Origin: Ascaphus truei
Lineage: Eukaryota > Chordata > Amphibia > Anura > Ascaphidae
Reading direction: 5' to 3'
NCBI GenBank assembly: GCA_036426205.1
Contig: CM071568.1
Location: 214,997,245-215,061,244 of the forward strand
Length of the DNA stretch: 64,000 nt
The position numbers and the translations under genes are program-made. The notes under the pieces are model-generated. The model had not been told where the DNA came from. It saw nothing but the letters and a program-made list of their open reading frames with translations, and made no database searches. Below are positions 54,871 through 64,000 of the stretch, one piece after another; the first letter of the stretch is position 1, and the number at the start of each line of letters is the position of its first letter.

Positions 54871-55778
54871 AATACGTCTTTAATTAATTACGTTTTGCAC
54901 GGTTTCACGGACATGGAGAAGTAGACGGTAATCTGAATACCACACAATACATATACTTTGTTGTCTTTTGAACAGTTGCATTGAATAGTGTATACTGTAT
55001 TATTGAGATTGAATTATCTAGTGCTGAGGACGTTGTAACCAAGTGGCAAAGTACATTTTTACATTTCTTTTTTAAACAATTCAATGTTTATAGGTTTTCA
55101 GAAAGCTAATTAATAACATAAAAAATAAACAAAAATAGCATCTGTTTTGTGGTTTGCCAAAGAAACAAATATGCTTTTTTCTTAGAAATGTCAGATTAAT
55201 TATTCTTTATGGTTTCCATGAGCATATTTGCTCATACGACCTCACCAATCTAATTAGTTTTTTGTCTGGAAGAAAGTCATATTTCCCAATGTATAAATGT
55301 CTCTTGATTTTCTTTTAGAATTTTGAATACTTTTTTTTGTTCATTTAATGTTTTCACAAGAGAACAGGGTGTGGTAGGCCACATATTAGGGCTAGGATAT
55401 TTTTCCTGTTCATGTGTTTTCTTATATAACTACAGTAAACTATGAGTCACACAGAACAACTTCTATTTTTTAAAGAGGAATCCTGGGGTTTCATTTTAAA
55501 ATGTTATATAAACTACATTTATTTATTATTAGCTAGCGTCCTTATCCAGGGCGGTGTACATTAGTTAGTACAGACACAATCTATGATTTTGGTGCTTGAG
55601 GCACAGGGAGATAAAGTGGACTTGGCCAAGGTCACAAGGAGCTGACACACATACGTAGTGTCATTGTTTTTAAGAATCAGTGGGGCCTATGCTAGTAGTC
55701 TCAATGAGGTCGCTGCTACATCACAAGGTTTGCATTTTGGGCTGAACGTTGTCAGTTGAGTTATCACGGTATTCAGAA
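54871..55778. other. AT-rich, with an ancient SINE-like stretch
   Basis: 55515-55660 has TTATCCAGGGCGGTGTACA and GAGGCACAGGGAGATAAAGT, then GGCCAAGGTCACAAGGAGCTGACA, much like MIR/V-SINE-type core sequences. The rest shows nothing recognisable. Confidence 0.4.
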
Positions 55779-55990
55779 TAATCTGGTCTGTAACTGTTTC
55801 ATACGCTCATAAATATATTTTTAACTATGCACGCAATGTCTTGTACACAATGTTAACCCTGTTCATTATGTATCTGTACTTGTAACCATGTATTATTGTT
55901 TTTACTCTGTGCCCAGGACATACTTGAAAACGAGAGGTAACTCATCAATGTATCTTCTGGAAATATTTTATAAATAAATAAATAAACTGT
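55779..55990 (+). mobile_element. LINE B, 3' end only
   Basis: Matches 5905-6117, including CTGGTCTGTAACTGTT, GCAATGTCTTGTA, GTAACCATGTATTATT and the (AAATA) tail. 5'-truncated insertion. Confidence 0.85.
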
Positions 55991-56867
55991 GCGGCAAGAA
56001 AATGCCTAAACCACTCGGCGAACGAGAAAACTCATCTCAGCCTCTTCAAAGTTCTCTGTGCGATCTGGCAGATCTGCACAGAAAGAGCAGTCTACACCTG
56101 TGCATATCTTGCCAGCGATCGCAGGGTTTTAATAATTAAAAAGAATTGTTTCAAATATTTTGATGGAGTTTTTCAAAAATGGGGAAGGGAAGAAAAAGGG
56201 CAGATAAAAAACAATCTGACCAAGGAGGGGAGCTTCCCCCCCCCCTTTCCCAATACCCATATACCAAAAATACAAATAAACGACCCAGAGGACACATTTT
56301 TGGAGGATAAAAATGGCCGCGGTTTATTATTAATAAACCTGGGGTAGCCTCACCAGAATGTCAGGGTGGACAACGCAAGGGGGCACCCAGGAAGTACCCG
56401 ATGACCTGACCTTTGCTTCAACACCATGCTTTACCAGCACCGAGCACCCTTTCTGGCGGGACAAGCACCTACCCCCCCCCCAACTGCCGCCACGACAAAG
56501 CAATTGGTCCATTGACCCCTCCATCAATCTTTTCTTCCTTGTTTTCAAAAAGATTAACTTAAATATCTGAAAAATAAAGAAATGTTAACATTGAAATAAA
56601 ATTACCCAAAATAACTTAACTAATAGGGATGGATGGGTGGGAAACTTCTGCAACACCAAGGAACAAGTGACAGTTGCTTGTTCCTTGGTTCTAATTTAAA
56701 ACTAACCGCCCCAACTTCCACCCTGATTGCTCACGTGATCATCATGACAGTTAGGTCCCCCCCCCCTCCCGTTCAGTGGCTGTTGCCACCCATGCGGGCT
56801 AGGCCAGCTCTAATACAACATTATTCATACATACGAGTATCAGAATAATAATCATAGGGTTGACCAT
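55991..56867. other. No recognised gene
   Basis: Contains C-runs and an inverted pair AAGGAACAAG / CTTGTTCCTTGG near 56658-56690. Frames on both strands at 56330-56570 mirror each other and lack features. Confidence 0.5.
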
Positions 56868-57433
56868 TTACATACACCAAATACCATCTATTACAGACAG
56901 TCTGCGTAAACATATATAGGCATGCCTGAATAACTTGGGCAGACCCAAGGCAAAACCACCCTTTATCCATATATAGGGAGGGTAAAAATTAAACAAACAA
57001 AAAGATGCAGGAGAGTAACTGGGAAGGAGAGGGAAGGGAATGGGAGGGGGGAGTTGGGTAGGGGGGGCTAGGGGGAGCACTCCCATCACCACCATCCACC
57101 ACAGCTCTTAAGGCGTATCACATATATCCTCTACTTGATGCTCTAGAGCATAGTATACTAATTTACTTAGTCTTGCCTCGCTCGGAGGGGGGCTGTATAA
57201 AAACCTTTAAATCAGAATAGATCAGATCATTCTGGCATGGAAGTCCTCATCTCAACTCAATTCGCAGGTCAAGGGTCCCAAACTCTAAAGAATTCCTCAG
57301 TGGATTGCTTCAGGAAAGCCGTAAGCTTCTCTATAACCATCACCTCATTTATCCATTTTTCTACTGACAGCCTAGAGGGGGGTAATTTTCTTTCAGATGC
57401 CGCTATCGAGCATCTAACTGCCGTTAGAATAAA

Positions 57434-59570
57434 TTAAATTAGCTTTTTCATGGGACGACTAATATCATCAACGGGTTTTGCCAGCAAATAAATCAGCAGA
57501 TCAACTGGAATTACCAGCTCCGTCGTGTTGCTAATGATATTCTGGACAACAAACCAGAATTTTTGTATAGCAGGACGGTCCACCAAATATGTACCATATC
57601 CCCATTTTGTCCGCAACCCCTCCAACACAGATCGGATGCCTCAAGGTAAATCTGTCTCAATCTACTTGGAGTTGGGTACCATTGAAATAAAATCTTGTAT
57701 ACAGCTCAACCCCGTTATAGCACAATCCGCTACAACACGGGCTGAGCTTGGCTCTCAAACATCACCTACCTTTGTTTCACCAGCCGCCTGCACCACCATG
57801 CTGATGACATAACCTAGCTCCTCAAGCGCCGTCGTGCGAATGATGTCAGGTGTATGTGTCTGTGTGTGTCTGTCTCCGTGTGTGTCCGTTACCAATAAAG
57901 ATTTGAATATATGTTTAAATAAAAAAAGAAGCAAACATCTATTCAAAGCTTTATTGCTAACGGAGACAGACACATGGACACACACACAGACACACACCCC
58001 ACGATGGCTGACACATGGTGTTGGATCTCCTGCACCTTGCTCCGGTAAATCCTGATCACGACGGCAATTTTGAATTTTTTTGCGAACCCGGTTATAACAC
58101 TGTCTCATTATGTGGACCACAAGCACCGCATTATAATGGGGGTCAACTGTATATTCTCTTTGGTCGTGGTTCAAATGGAAGTTTTTGCTGTGGAGTCCAG
58201 ATATCCTCCCAGTCAACTCTATCAATTTCCATATTAAGATCTTCGGCCCATTCGAGCATATAATTATGGTCTGGAGTGTTTACGGAAGACTCCATTCCCA
58301 GGTATAACCTTGAAATCAGTCCCTTCGATAGCAATTCAAAACTTGTAAGTTCCGGGAAAGCAAGACTCTAGGACTTTTTATAAAGAAAATGCCTAATTTG
58401 TGGATATTTGAACAAGTGGATGTCCGGGGCCTCAAATTATCCCAAAATTCTTGGAAATAGAGAATCTTCCCATTGTCCACACAATCAGCTATTGTCTTGA
58501 TATTTCTACTCTGAAACTGGTCAAATTGTTTCAGGTCACAACCAGGGGGAAATTCCGGGTTATTAAATAGAGGGGTCAACTGGGACAAGGGGAGATAAGC
58601 TTATATTTCCCGCTGGCTTTTCTCCAAATATCCCACGTGCATCTCATCAGGCCTAATTTGAACCTCTTAACATTTTGTTCCCGGGTCACGGGGGTCCAAA
58701 TATACAGCAGCAAGGATGCGATTCTCGTTTAGTGAGATTCAATGGCCAACCAGCAGAATAATTTTGGGTCGGCATTCCAAATAATCACATGACATAGCAG
58801 GGCAGCCTGTTAATGATTCTGCACATCCTGGATCCCCATGCCTCCTCTCGCCCTTAAAGCAATGTTGGGAATAAAATGTACATTCAAGACTTCAGAAGTT
58901 TACTTCTAAAAATAAGGATGGCAGAGATTCCAGAATATTGACCCCCACATTTCTTTAAACACACAAGCAGTAAAGCTGTTCTTGCACATCTTGATTAAAT
59001 AGCGGAGTGATATTAGTAATATCACTTACCGAGTTGTCCTTAGTCTCTTGCCCGGTCATAAAAATTTAAATACCCTACCTCGCAAATGTTTTAATTCAAT
59101 AATTGGTGTCTGGATTGGAAGGATCTGAAAATAGTAAAGCAGTCTAGGGAGAAAATTCATCTTGGCCTATACAATTCTCAAATTCCAAGATATCTGAAAC
59201 TTATCCCAGATCTCTAGGCCTTTTTTGATCTTGGTAAATAGAGGAGGATAATTACATTGGTACAGAGAGCCATGATATCTGGCAATTTTAATTCCCAGGT
59301 ATTTAATATGGGAGGAGCTCCATCTATAATTTAAATTTAGTTGTAGAAGCTTAATTTCTGAGGCTGGGAGTGTTAAATTTAGGGCCTCCGATTGATCGTT
59401 ATTAATTTTATAGCCCAAAATTGGAGGTTGGACAAAGATGTTTGGGGGTTAAATAAGATCAATGTGATATCGTTAGCAAAAAGAGAGATCTTATAGTTTA
59501 CGCTACCATTGGAAATACCCTGAATATTCACATTCTCTCGAAGAGTAGAGGGGACAGAGGGCAGCCCTGT
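57434..59570 (-). pseudogene. L1 ORF2 RT and C-terminal part, many frameshifts
   Basis: In order on the minus strand: TRQGCPLSPLLF near 59550; ISLFANDITLIL with the catalytic FADD changed to FAND (59469-59480); GYKINNDQSEALNLTLPAS, IKYLGIKIAR and NYPPLF (59167-59418); then a linker, LFNNPEFPPG (58316-58588), LEWAEDLNMEIDRVDWEDIW (58143-58334), and after the MITE WFVVQNIISNTT and LIYLLAKP (57434-57628). The FAND change removes a metal-binding Asp, so the polymerase was dead even before the frameshifts, or decayed. Confidence 0.8.
57702..58149. mobile_element. pogo/Tigger-like MITE
   Basis: Flanked by TA on both sides. Inverted ends CAGCTCAACCCCGTTATA and, complemented, CAGTTGACCCCCATTATA. The 448 bp interior has an inner inverted repeat around GTGTGTCTGTCTCCG and a central CTTTATTG / CAATAAAG pair. 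It splits the L1 reading. Confidence 0.85.
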
Positions 59571-59602
59571 CTTGTGTCATTTTTGATGCAAAAAAACATC
59601 TA

Positions 59603-59990
59603 CTGCTGTGGCCCATTTTTCGAATGCGATGCACTTCACCGGGTGCATGCCGCATTCATGTTGCGTTCTCAACTGCGGGTCATGCGCGGGTCATGCGCGG
59701 TTGATGCGCGGTTGATGCGCGGTTCATGCGTTTATTGAGAATGGTTTGGATTTAATAGGTTGAAATTCTTCGCGTGTCCGCCAGATGGCAGATATTCATG
59801 AATAGTAATGCGCATGCGCTTCAGTAATGTGTCGACTTGCAGGTGTTTCGTTTAAAAAAGATACCACAGTGTGCTATTGTAAATTGGCCTTGGGACTGAA
59901 GGAAGAGGTTACAATAATGTATCAATTTAGGCTTTTCATATTAAAGAAAGACAAGCACCAGTTTCTGTTATTCTCCAGAGACCCGCCACC
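59603..59990 (+). repeat. Left end of a Tc1/mariner-type repeat and upstream region of forkhead ORF
   Basis: After a TA, CTGCTGTGGCCCATTTTTCG resembles the MITE-A end. GGATTTAATAGGTTGAAATT...CCAGATGGCAGATATTCATG at 59749-59800 matches MITE-A (20255-20310) at similar distance from the end. A CATGCGCGG(G/T)T(G/C)-type 11 bp unit is repeated at 59687-59730. The right end was not identified. Confidence 0.55.
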
Positions 59991-60425
59991 ATGAGTGTTC
60001 AAGTGCAGACCGTGTTACAAAAACCCGACAGAACGTATGCGTATTTGATATGGGCCGCAATTAATGCAACAGATGATAAGATGGCAACAGTTGTTCAAAT
60101 TTATCAGTATTTTATCGAAAACTATGACTTTTACAAATTTTCGCCAGCTCCTCATGTGTGGAAGCGTGCAATAAGGAAAAGGTTAAGTAGCGATCCATGT
60201 TTTTATCATATTGATCCCGAATTTATTGGAGGGTATTGGTGTGTATCACCGGCTTTTTCCTGTATCTATGATCATGCAGATGGCAAAAGGCGAAAGGTTG
60301 TGTTAAAACCAACTAAGAAACGACAGTCGCTGGCAAGCAATGCGCCAGCACCAGCACCGGCTTCCAATAACAGTCCCACCGTCAGTGACAACCCTTGCTG
60401 TCTGTCCACGCACGGATACCTGTAG
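59991..60425 (+). CDS. Forkhead-like DNA-binding protein
   Basis: 144 codons; residues about 11-86 follow the forkhead winged-helix pattern: KPDRTYAYLIWAAINATDDK, QIYQYFIENYDFYKF, then WKRAIRKRLSSDPCF where forkheads have NSIRHNLSLN.CF, and GGYWCVSP for the KGSYWTLDP wing. A basic stretch KRRKVVLKPTKKR (99-111) and an Ala/Pro/Asn-rich tail follow. Forkhead domains bind DNA through the third helix; here its key Asn/His are replaced, so specificity or binding may differ. CGCCACCATGAG is an excellent Kozak start. A single TAG ends it at 60423; the same frame stays open for 53 more codons to a strong donor-like GTGAGT at 60584. Host-gene relic, retrocopy or transposon-borne gene are all possible. 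Confidence 0.7.
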   Translation: MSVQVQTVLQKPDRTYAYLIWAAINATDDKMATVVQIYQYFIENYDFYKFSPAPHVWKRAIRKRLSSDPCFYHIDPEFIGGYWCVSPAFSCIYDHADGKRRKVVLKPTKKRQSLASNAPAPAPASNNSPTVSDNPCCLSTHGYL

Positions 60426-61176
60426 CCTGAGCCGGATTTCGCGTGCAGTTTCGATCAAGCTTGCATGTACCTAAGCGATTTCCAGCCTCATCAGCTGACT
60501 ACAGGTGTGGAAGTCCCGCTGCCAACGTGTATGATCAAGAATACTGGACTGGCACCGGCGCCAGCTGATTGGGAAATTCTTTGGTGAGTAATGTTGCCGT
60601 ATTTTTTTCTGTTTATTTTTTTATTTTGAAAATATCCATGTCGGTGCGATTCAAAAGTCAAGCGATTCTCCTGTAAGCAATATCATTGGCTGAGCGGCTT
60701 CTACAGTAGATACTGCACAATTGGTGTAAAGCTAGGCGCATGCGCATTGGAACCTTCTTGAAATGCATATGCGTGTCATCACATCGACGGTAGGCGCATG
60801 CGCATGTGAACAGGAGACGCCCCCCGAGAAAATTATTGGTGGGACTGACTGGGAACTTCTTTAGGAGTCTGACCATTACAGTAAAACTTTTCTTTTTGTT
60901 TTTCCTCAGAAAAGAAAACGGCAAATGGAGGGATTTCGATGGATAATATCGCTTTGTGTAACAATGCCTCCACATTGCTGAATCGGATTTAAAAAACCAC
61001 ATACCGGACTCTACAGTTTAGTGGCCGTTGTTATTGATTAGGATAGAATACCTGAAACAGTATGATGATGTTTTCTGACCGTACAGTATAAAATACTTTT
61101 TTATTTGCAGTATACTGTGTAATAAAACCGAAAAAATAAAAAGTATGCATTTATTCTACATGTATTACAGTACATA
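60426..61176 (+). other. Forkhead ORF extension and unclassified sequence
   Basis: 60426-60584 is open in the forkhead frame and ends PAPADWEILW before TGGTGAGTAAT. Further on, TAGGCGCATGCGCAT occurs twice (60732 and 60792), and GACTGGGAACTTCTTTAG (60847) echoes GATTGGGAAATTCTTTGG (60567). No other gene. Confidence 0.4.
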
Positions 61177-61513
61177 CTGTCGCGGCCGAGTTTATTCTTA
61201 CCTTTGCCCGGTCTCAGCCGCGACAGTAACCGGGCGCGCGCCGGGGTGTCCCGTGCGCGCGCCGAAGCCTCGGAGGAGCGGTCCTCCGATCGGGGCTTCC
61301 CCCTCCCCTCTCCGGGTCCGCCGGGTCCCCCGGAACCCCCCCACCACCATCCCCCACATCGCGGGACACCAGGGCTCCCTCGGGGCGCAGGCACCCAATG
61401 AAGCGTGACCGCGCATCGGTGACGCGCGGCACGCCGAGGGGATTTGGCTAGCAAGCCGGGAAATATCCCGGCTTGTGGAACTAGCCAAGTAAGATTTAAA
61501 CGTGCCGCCACTG
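61177..61513. mobile_element. GC-rich Tc1/mariner-type MITE (MITE-B)
   Basis: TA on each side. Inverted ends CTGTCGCGGCCGAGTTTATT and, complemented, CAGTGGCGGCACGTTTAAAT, both followed by CTTAC. Complemented right-end sequence GGCTAGT(T/C)CCAC.A and the CCGGG.ATA..CCCGG hairpin match the corresponding part of MITE-A, so they are related families. Proline/arginine-rich frames here are compositional. Confidence 0.8.
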
Positions 61514-61907
61514 TACAGTATGTGTCTTCTATACAGTACAAGTACATACTGTACAGTACAGTATGTATCTTCTATTTTTTTTAATACTCTTGTGATGTGC
61601 AGTACTGAGCATGCCTACAGTATACAGTACAGTATGCCTAGACAGTAGTGTACATTCTAGAAACACTGTATTTTGTTACAGTATCAAAGGAGCCAATGGA
61701 ACAATTTAAAACAAATCAACATGTTCTTTTATTGGTGGAGTAAGTACAAAAACATTTATTAACAAATACTGTACAATAAAAAAACATTTTAAGTGCACAG
61801 CAATTCAAAACATCAACAGGTGTATGGTTTACTGCTAGTGAAAACATTTATGTACAGAAAGTAAAAACATTTACAGTCAGTCAGTATGGTTTACAGTCAC
61901 ATGTTAT
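61514..61907. other. TACAGTA-rich flank
   Basis: Many short ACAGTA/TACTGT words. No gene is seen. Confidence 0.5.
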
Positions 61908-62446
61908 AAAAAAAAATCTTTATTCATAAAATATACAAAACGCAACATCTCCTTTATTACAGAACGGCAAGTCAAAACATTTACAGTGGGATGGTGTGCA
62001 GAACAGTCAGTCAGGCCTGCACCACTACAGTACTCGAGGGCCACAAACAGGCCAGGTTTTCAGGGTAACCTTTGAAAACCGGGCCTGTTTGCGGCCCTCG
62101 GGTACAGGAATTGTGCAGGTCTTGTGTACAGTAAATACAAACATTTATTTATTAATACAAGTTAAAACACACAACATCTCCTTTATTAAAGTACAGAAAG
62201 GCAAAACATGTACAGTACAGTTCAGCACAACAGTATGGTCTTACCTGTGATTAAAAAAAAATCTTTATTCATAAAATATACAAAACGCAACATCTCCTTT
62301 ATTACAGAACGGCAAGTCAAAACATTTACAGTGGGATGGTGTGCAGAACAGTCAATCAGGCCTGTACCACTACAGTCCTCGAGGGCCGCAAACAGGCCCA
62401 ATTTTCAGGACAACCTTGAAAACCGGCCTGTTTGCGGCCCTCGGGG
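61908..62446. repeat. Direct repeat of ~195 bp, offset ~345 bp, each with a hairpin
   Basis: 61908-62103 and 62253-62446 share ATCTTTATTCATAAAATATA, GTGGGATGGTGTGCAGAACA and a hairpin formed by CTCGAGGGCC(A/G)CAAACAGGCC and CCTGTTTGCGGCCCTCG. The stretch between (62118-62250) also resembles sequence left of copy 1, so this is a 345 bp tandem duplication of about 1.5 units. Confidence 0.85.
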
Positions 62447-62489
62447 ACTGGAACAAAATATTTACCAAACATTTACAACAGTTGAACAC

Positions 62490-62915
62490 TCACTCAAATG
62501 CGAACCCCACCAGATTGTCCTTCCATGGCCGATGCCTTGCATGGCGCAAAATGCCATTAATGCAGTCTTGAACGCCTTTCATTACAGGATCTGTAATTGA
62601 AAAATAGCACCGCAATTCATCCACAATGGTCTTTCTTAAATTGTCAGGAAGCGCCTTTTTTTCGCGATTTCCTTCGTAGTTCACTTTGAAGGCCCACTCG
62701 CAGTACATCAAGTGGGACACGTGGTGCTTAAAAATTAACAAGGCATACTTGTGGGGTACACCAGCACTCATCACCCTATACTGCTCCCTGAGTGCCGGTG
62801 GCATATCGCACAGGATGATGTCGGGCACCGTATCGATGCGAGCGAATGTAGGTGTTCTTCTGTAAGCGGGTGTGCTTGTGGTTGTCTGGGAGAAAGCTTT
62901 CCTCCTGTCTTGGTT
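62490..62915 (-). pseudogene. BEN-domain C-terminus
   Basis: The minus-strand frame 62490-62828 (112 codons, open further upstream to about 62915) matches the BEN pattern: PDIILCDMPPALREQYRVM, HKYALLIFKHHVSHLMYCEW, KVNYEGNREKKALPDNLRKT, IVDELRCYF and then DCINGILRHARHR. BEN domains bind DNA or partner proteins in chromatin factors, poxvirus and some transposon proteins. Upstream in the same frame lies TPAYRRTPTFARIDTVPD. The preceding coiled-coil part is in another frame, so a frameshift or a splice lies near 62900. Confidence 0.65.
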
Positions 62916-63438
62916 GCCGTGTTGTCTCCTGGCGTTGTCTTGACGGGGTTGTCATGTTATCCTCCTCCTCAACGGCATACATGTACACAAAATCTTTTGG
63001 TGGAGGGGGTGTGCTTGCTGATGGAAGGTGGTTGAAGGTCCCATTCATCACATCCATGCCACCCTCCTGCTCCGGCATCGGGGATACAGGGGCATGAACA
63101 CCGAGCAAATGATGTATCCCCGCTATGTCAGTCTCTATCTTCTCCATCCGTCGATCCATCCGTTTATCCATATTTAGCATCCGTTGCTCCATATTTAGCA
63201 TGGTCTCCAGAAGCAGATCTATCTTTGCCAGCACAATAGAGTTCCCGGGGATATCCACACTTATGCCATTCAGCATCCGGTCTAACGAGCTGCTTCTTGT
63301 GCATCGCGTGCTGTGGACATCTGGGTGGATGGGTGCTACGGAGGATGAGATAGGGGTTCCATGGAGAGAAGCGGCAGCGTCGTCGAAGAGGGATGGAGAA
63401 AATGACCTCTGGATTTCCGGCCGAGAAGCGGCAGTCAT
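62776..63438 (-). pseudogene. Coiled-coil part of the BEN-domain protein
   Basis: A 220-codon frame. Residues about 65-115 form a short coiled coil (KIDLLLETMLNMEQRMLNMD, KRMDRRMEKIETDIAG), then an acidic and Gln/Arg-rich linker (PKDFVYMYAVEEEDN). Its first ~30 residues continue the repeat region of the upstream frame (SLFDDAAASLHG). The last ~45 residues are probably off-frame relative to the BEN domain. A coiled coil followed by BEN is a known arrangement for BEN proteins; I cannot name the family. Confidence 0.6.
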
Positions 63439-63979
63439 CTAAGCGCAAAGGAGAAAGTGACCCGTGGATTTCAGAGGCATCAGCGGAAGCGGCGTCGAAT
63501 AGAACTGGCGATGATGGCCTGTGGGTTTCAGGGAGGGCGGCGGCAGCGTCGAGGACGAGTAGTGGAGAAGACGGGCTAAAGATTTCCGGGAGAGCGGCGG
63601 CAGAGTCGTCGAAGCGTATGGGAGGAAGTGGTCTGCGGGTTCGATGGGTTGGCTGCCATTTGTTTTGCGTGGAGTGTACATCACCGTATTTCTTCTTGAC
63701 ATAATAAGGCTGACGTCTATTAAAACCATTAGCCTTTGGAGTCAGCAGAAGGTTTTCTTTATTGGCCTTAGCCTGTCACTTTGGCCTTGGCGTGGAAATG
63801 GCTGCCGCCTTTCGCTTTTTCTGCAATGCAGGCACGGCAGAGGTAAGTGGGTTCCTGCGTCCGTAGAATCGGGGTTGATCCATGGAAGCAGATGGCACAA
63901 TGCAGTATCTGGACAAGGGAAAGTTCAGATAAAGATCATCGAGTGGTGGGCTATGCAAAGTGTGTAACCTTTTATGCAT
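63370..63979 (-). pseudogene. N-terminal part of BEN-domain protein with 19-residue repeats
   Basis: From ATG 63979 (CGTCGCCATGC) the frame runs 67 codons to a TGA at 63776, then stays open in the same frame (KANKENLLLTPKANG, YYVKKKYGDVHS) to about 63390. There it has about four 19-residue repeats of the type FDAAAALPEIH.PSSP (57 bp units, about 63385-63610) before a frameshift. One nonsense codon and one frameshift thus separate it from the coiled-coil frame. The window ends 21 bases upstream of the ATG, so a promoter cannot be judged. Confidence 0.55.
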
Positions 63980-64000
63980 GGCGACGAGGTACAGGTGTTG

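Larger units (their letters stand above)
56868..59600 (-). mobile_element. L1/Tx1-like LINE, 3' half
   Basis: Minus-strand decayed ORF2 from the RT palm to the C-terminus plus a 3' UTR. It is cut at 59600 by the next repeat and split by a MITE at 57702-58149. It is a different copy, and probably a different family, from the L1 at 45.8 kb. Confidence 0.75.

Noticed and set aside
61101..61547. Arg/Pro-rich overlapping frames
   Set aside because: Lie inside the GC-rich MITE-B and are open in several frames because of composition.
1..64000. tRNA, rRNA, CRISPR arrays
   Set aside because: No B-box/A-box pairs with cloverleaf, no rRNA-like sequence and no regularly spaced identical repeats with unique spacers were seen by eye.

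Overview
The window looks like transposon-rich intergenic DNA from a vertebrate, most likely an amphibian (probably a frog). The inference rests on the mixture of element types: L2/CR1-like and L1/Tx1-like LINEs, Penelope-like elements with GIY-YIG endonuclease, Gypsy elements with SCAN-like gag, a retrovirus-like provirus, Tc1/mariner-type MITEs and long palindromic (foldback) repeats that open with a GATTCACTAAGC motif. I could not support any intact multi-exon host gene, tRNA, rRNA or CRISPR array.

Layout. 1-8300: decayed Gypsy pieces (LTR tail at the window edge, SCAN-type gag at 7 kb, polypurine tract and LTR at 8.1 kb) split by a nearly intact minus-strand L2-like LINE (146-3720) and a second plus-strand LINE (4.6-6.1 kb). 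8586-20938: a minus-strand LTR retrotransposon with both LTRs, a tRNA-Leu-type primer site and a polypurine tract. Its inside has no recognisable pol and instead encodes a Cys-rich gag-like part, a coiled coil and calmodulin-binding-like IQ repeats. It is interrupted by a 6.6 kb foldback element (10308-16900), which itself carries a Penelope remnant and an L2 tail, by an embedded LTR-like segment, and by a MITE inside one LTR. 23300-28611: a retrovirus-like provirus with two ~547 bp LTRs, GAAT target duplications, a tRNA-Ser-like primer site, a short gag, two env-like membrane tails and no visible pol. 28616-31486: more foldback modules. 31487-35833: 5'-truncated Gypsy pol (RNase H, integrase) and LTR, with a 379 bp retroposon in a 16 bp target duplication. 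37192-38072: a tiny SCAN-gag/LTR provirus. 39.4-41.3 kb: foldback modules. 42.0-44.3 kb: over 2 kb of GT-type micro- and minisatellites.

45763-49521: an L1/Tx1-like LINE with ORF1, an extra middle ORF and an endonuclease-only ORF2, inserted into one copy of a 226 bp tandem duplication. 49.9-54.9 kb: CpG-rich MITE, foldback end, a decayed Penelope element with hammerhead-like tail, microsatellites and foldback modules. 56.9-59.6 kb: minus-strand L1 3' half with a pogo/Tigger-like MITE. 59.6-64.0 kb: the least ordinary part, with a forkhead-like DNA-binding ORF behind a strong Kozak site, next to sequence shared with the MITE at 20.1 kb, a GC-rich MITE, and a minus-strand decayed gene with 19-residue repeats, a coiled coil and a BEN domain.

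The genes do not form a pathway; nearly everything is nested mobile DNA. The most promising candidates for something undescribed are the IQ/coiled-coil-carrying LTR element, the modular foldback family, and the forkhead/BEN neighbourhood at the right end.
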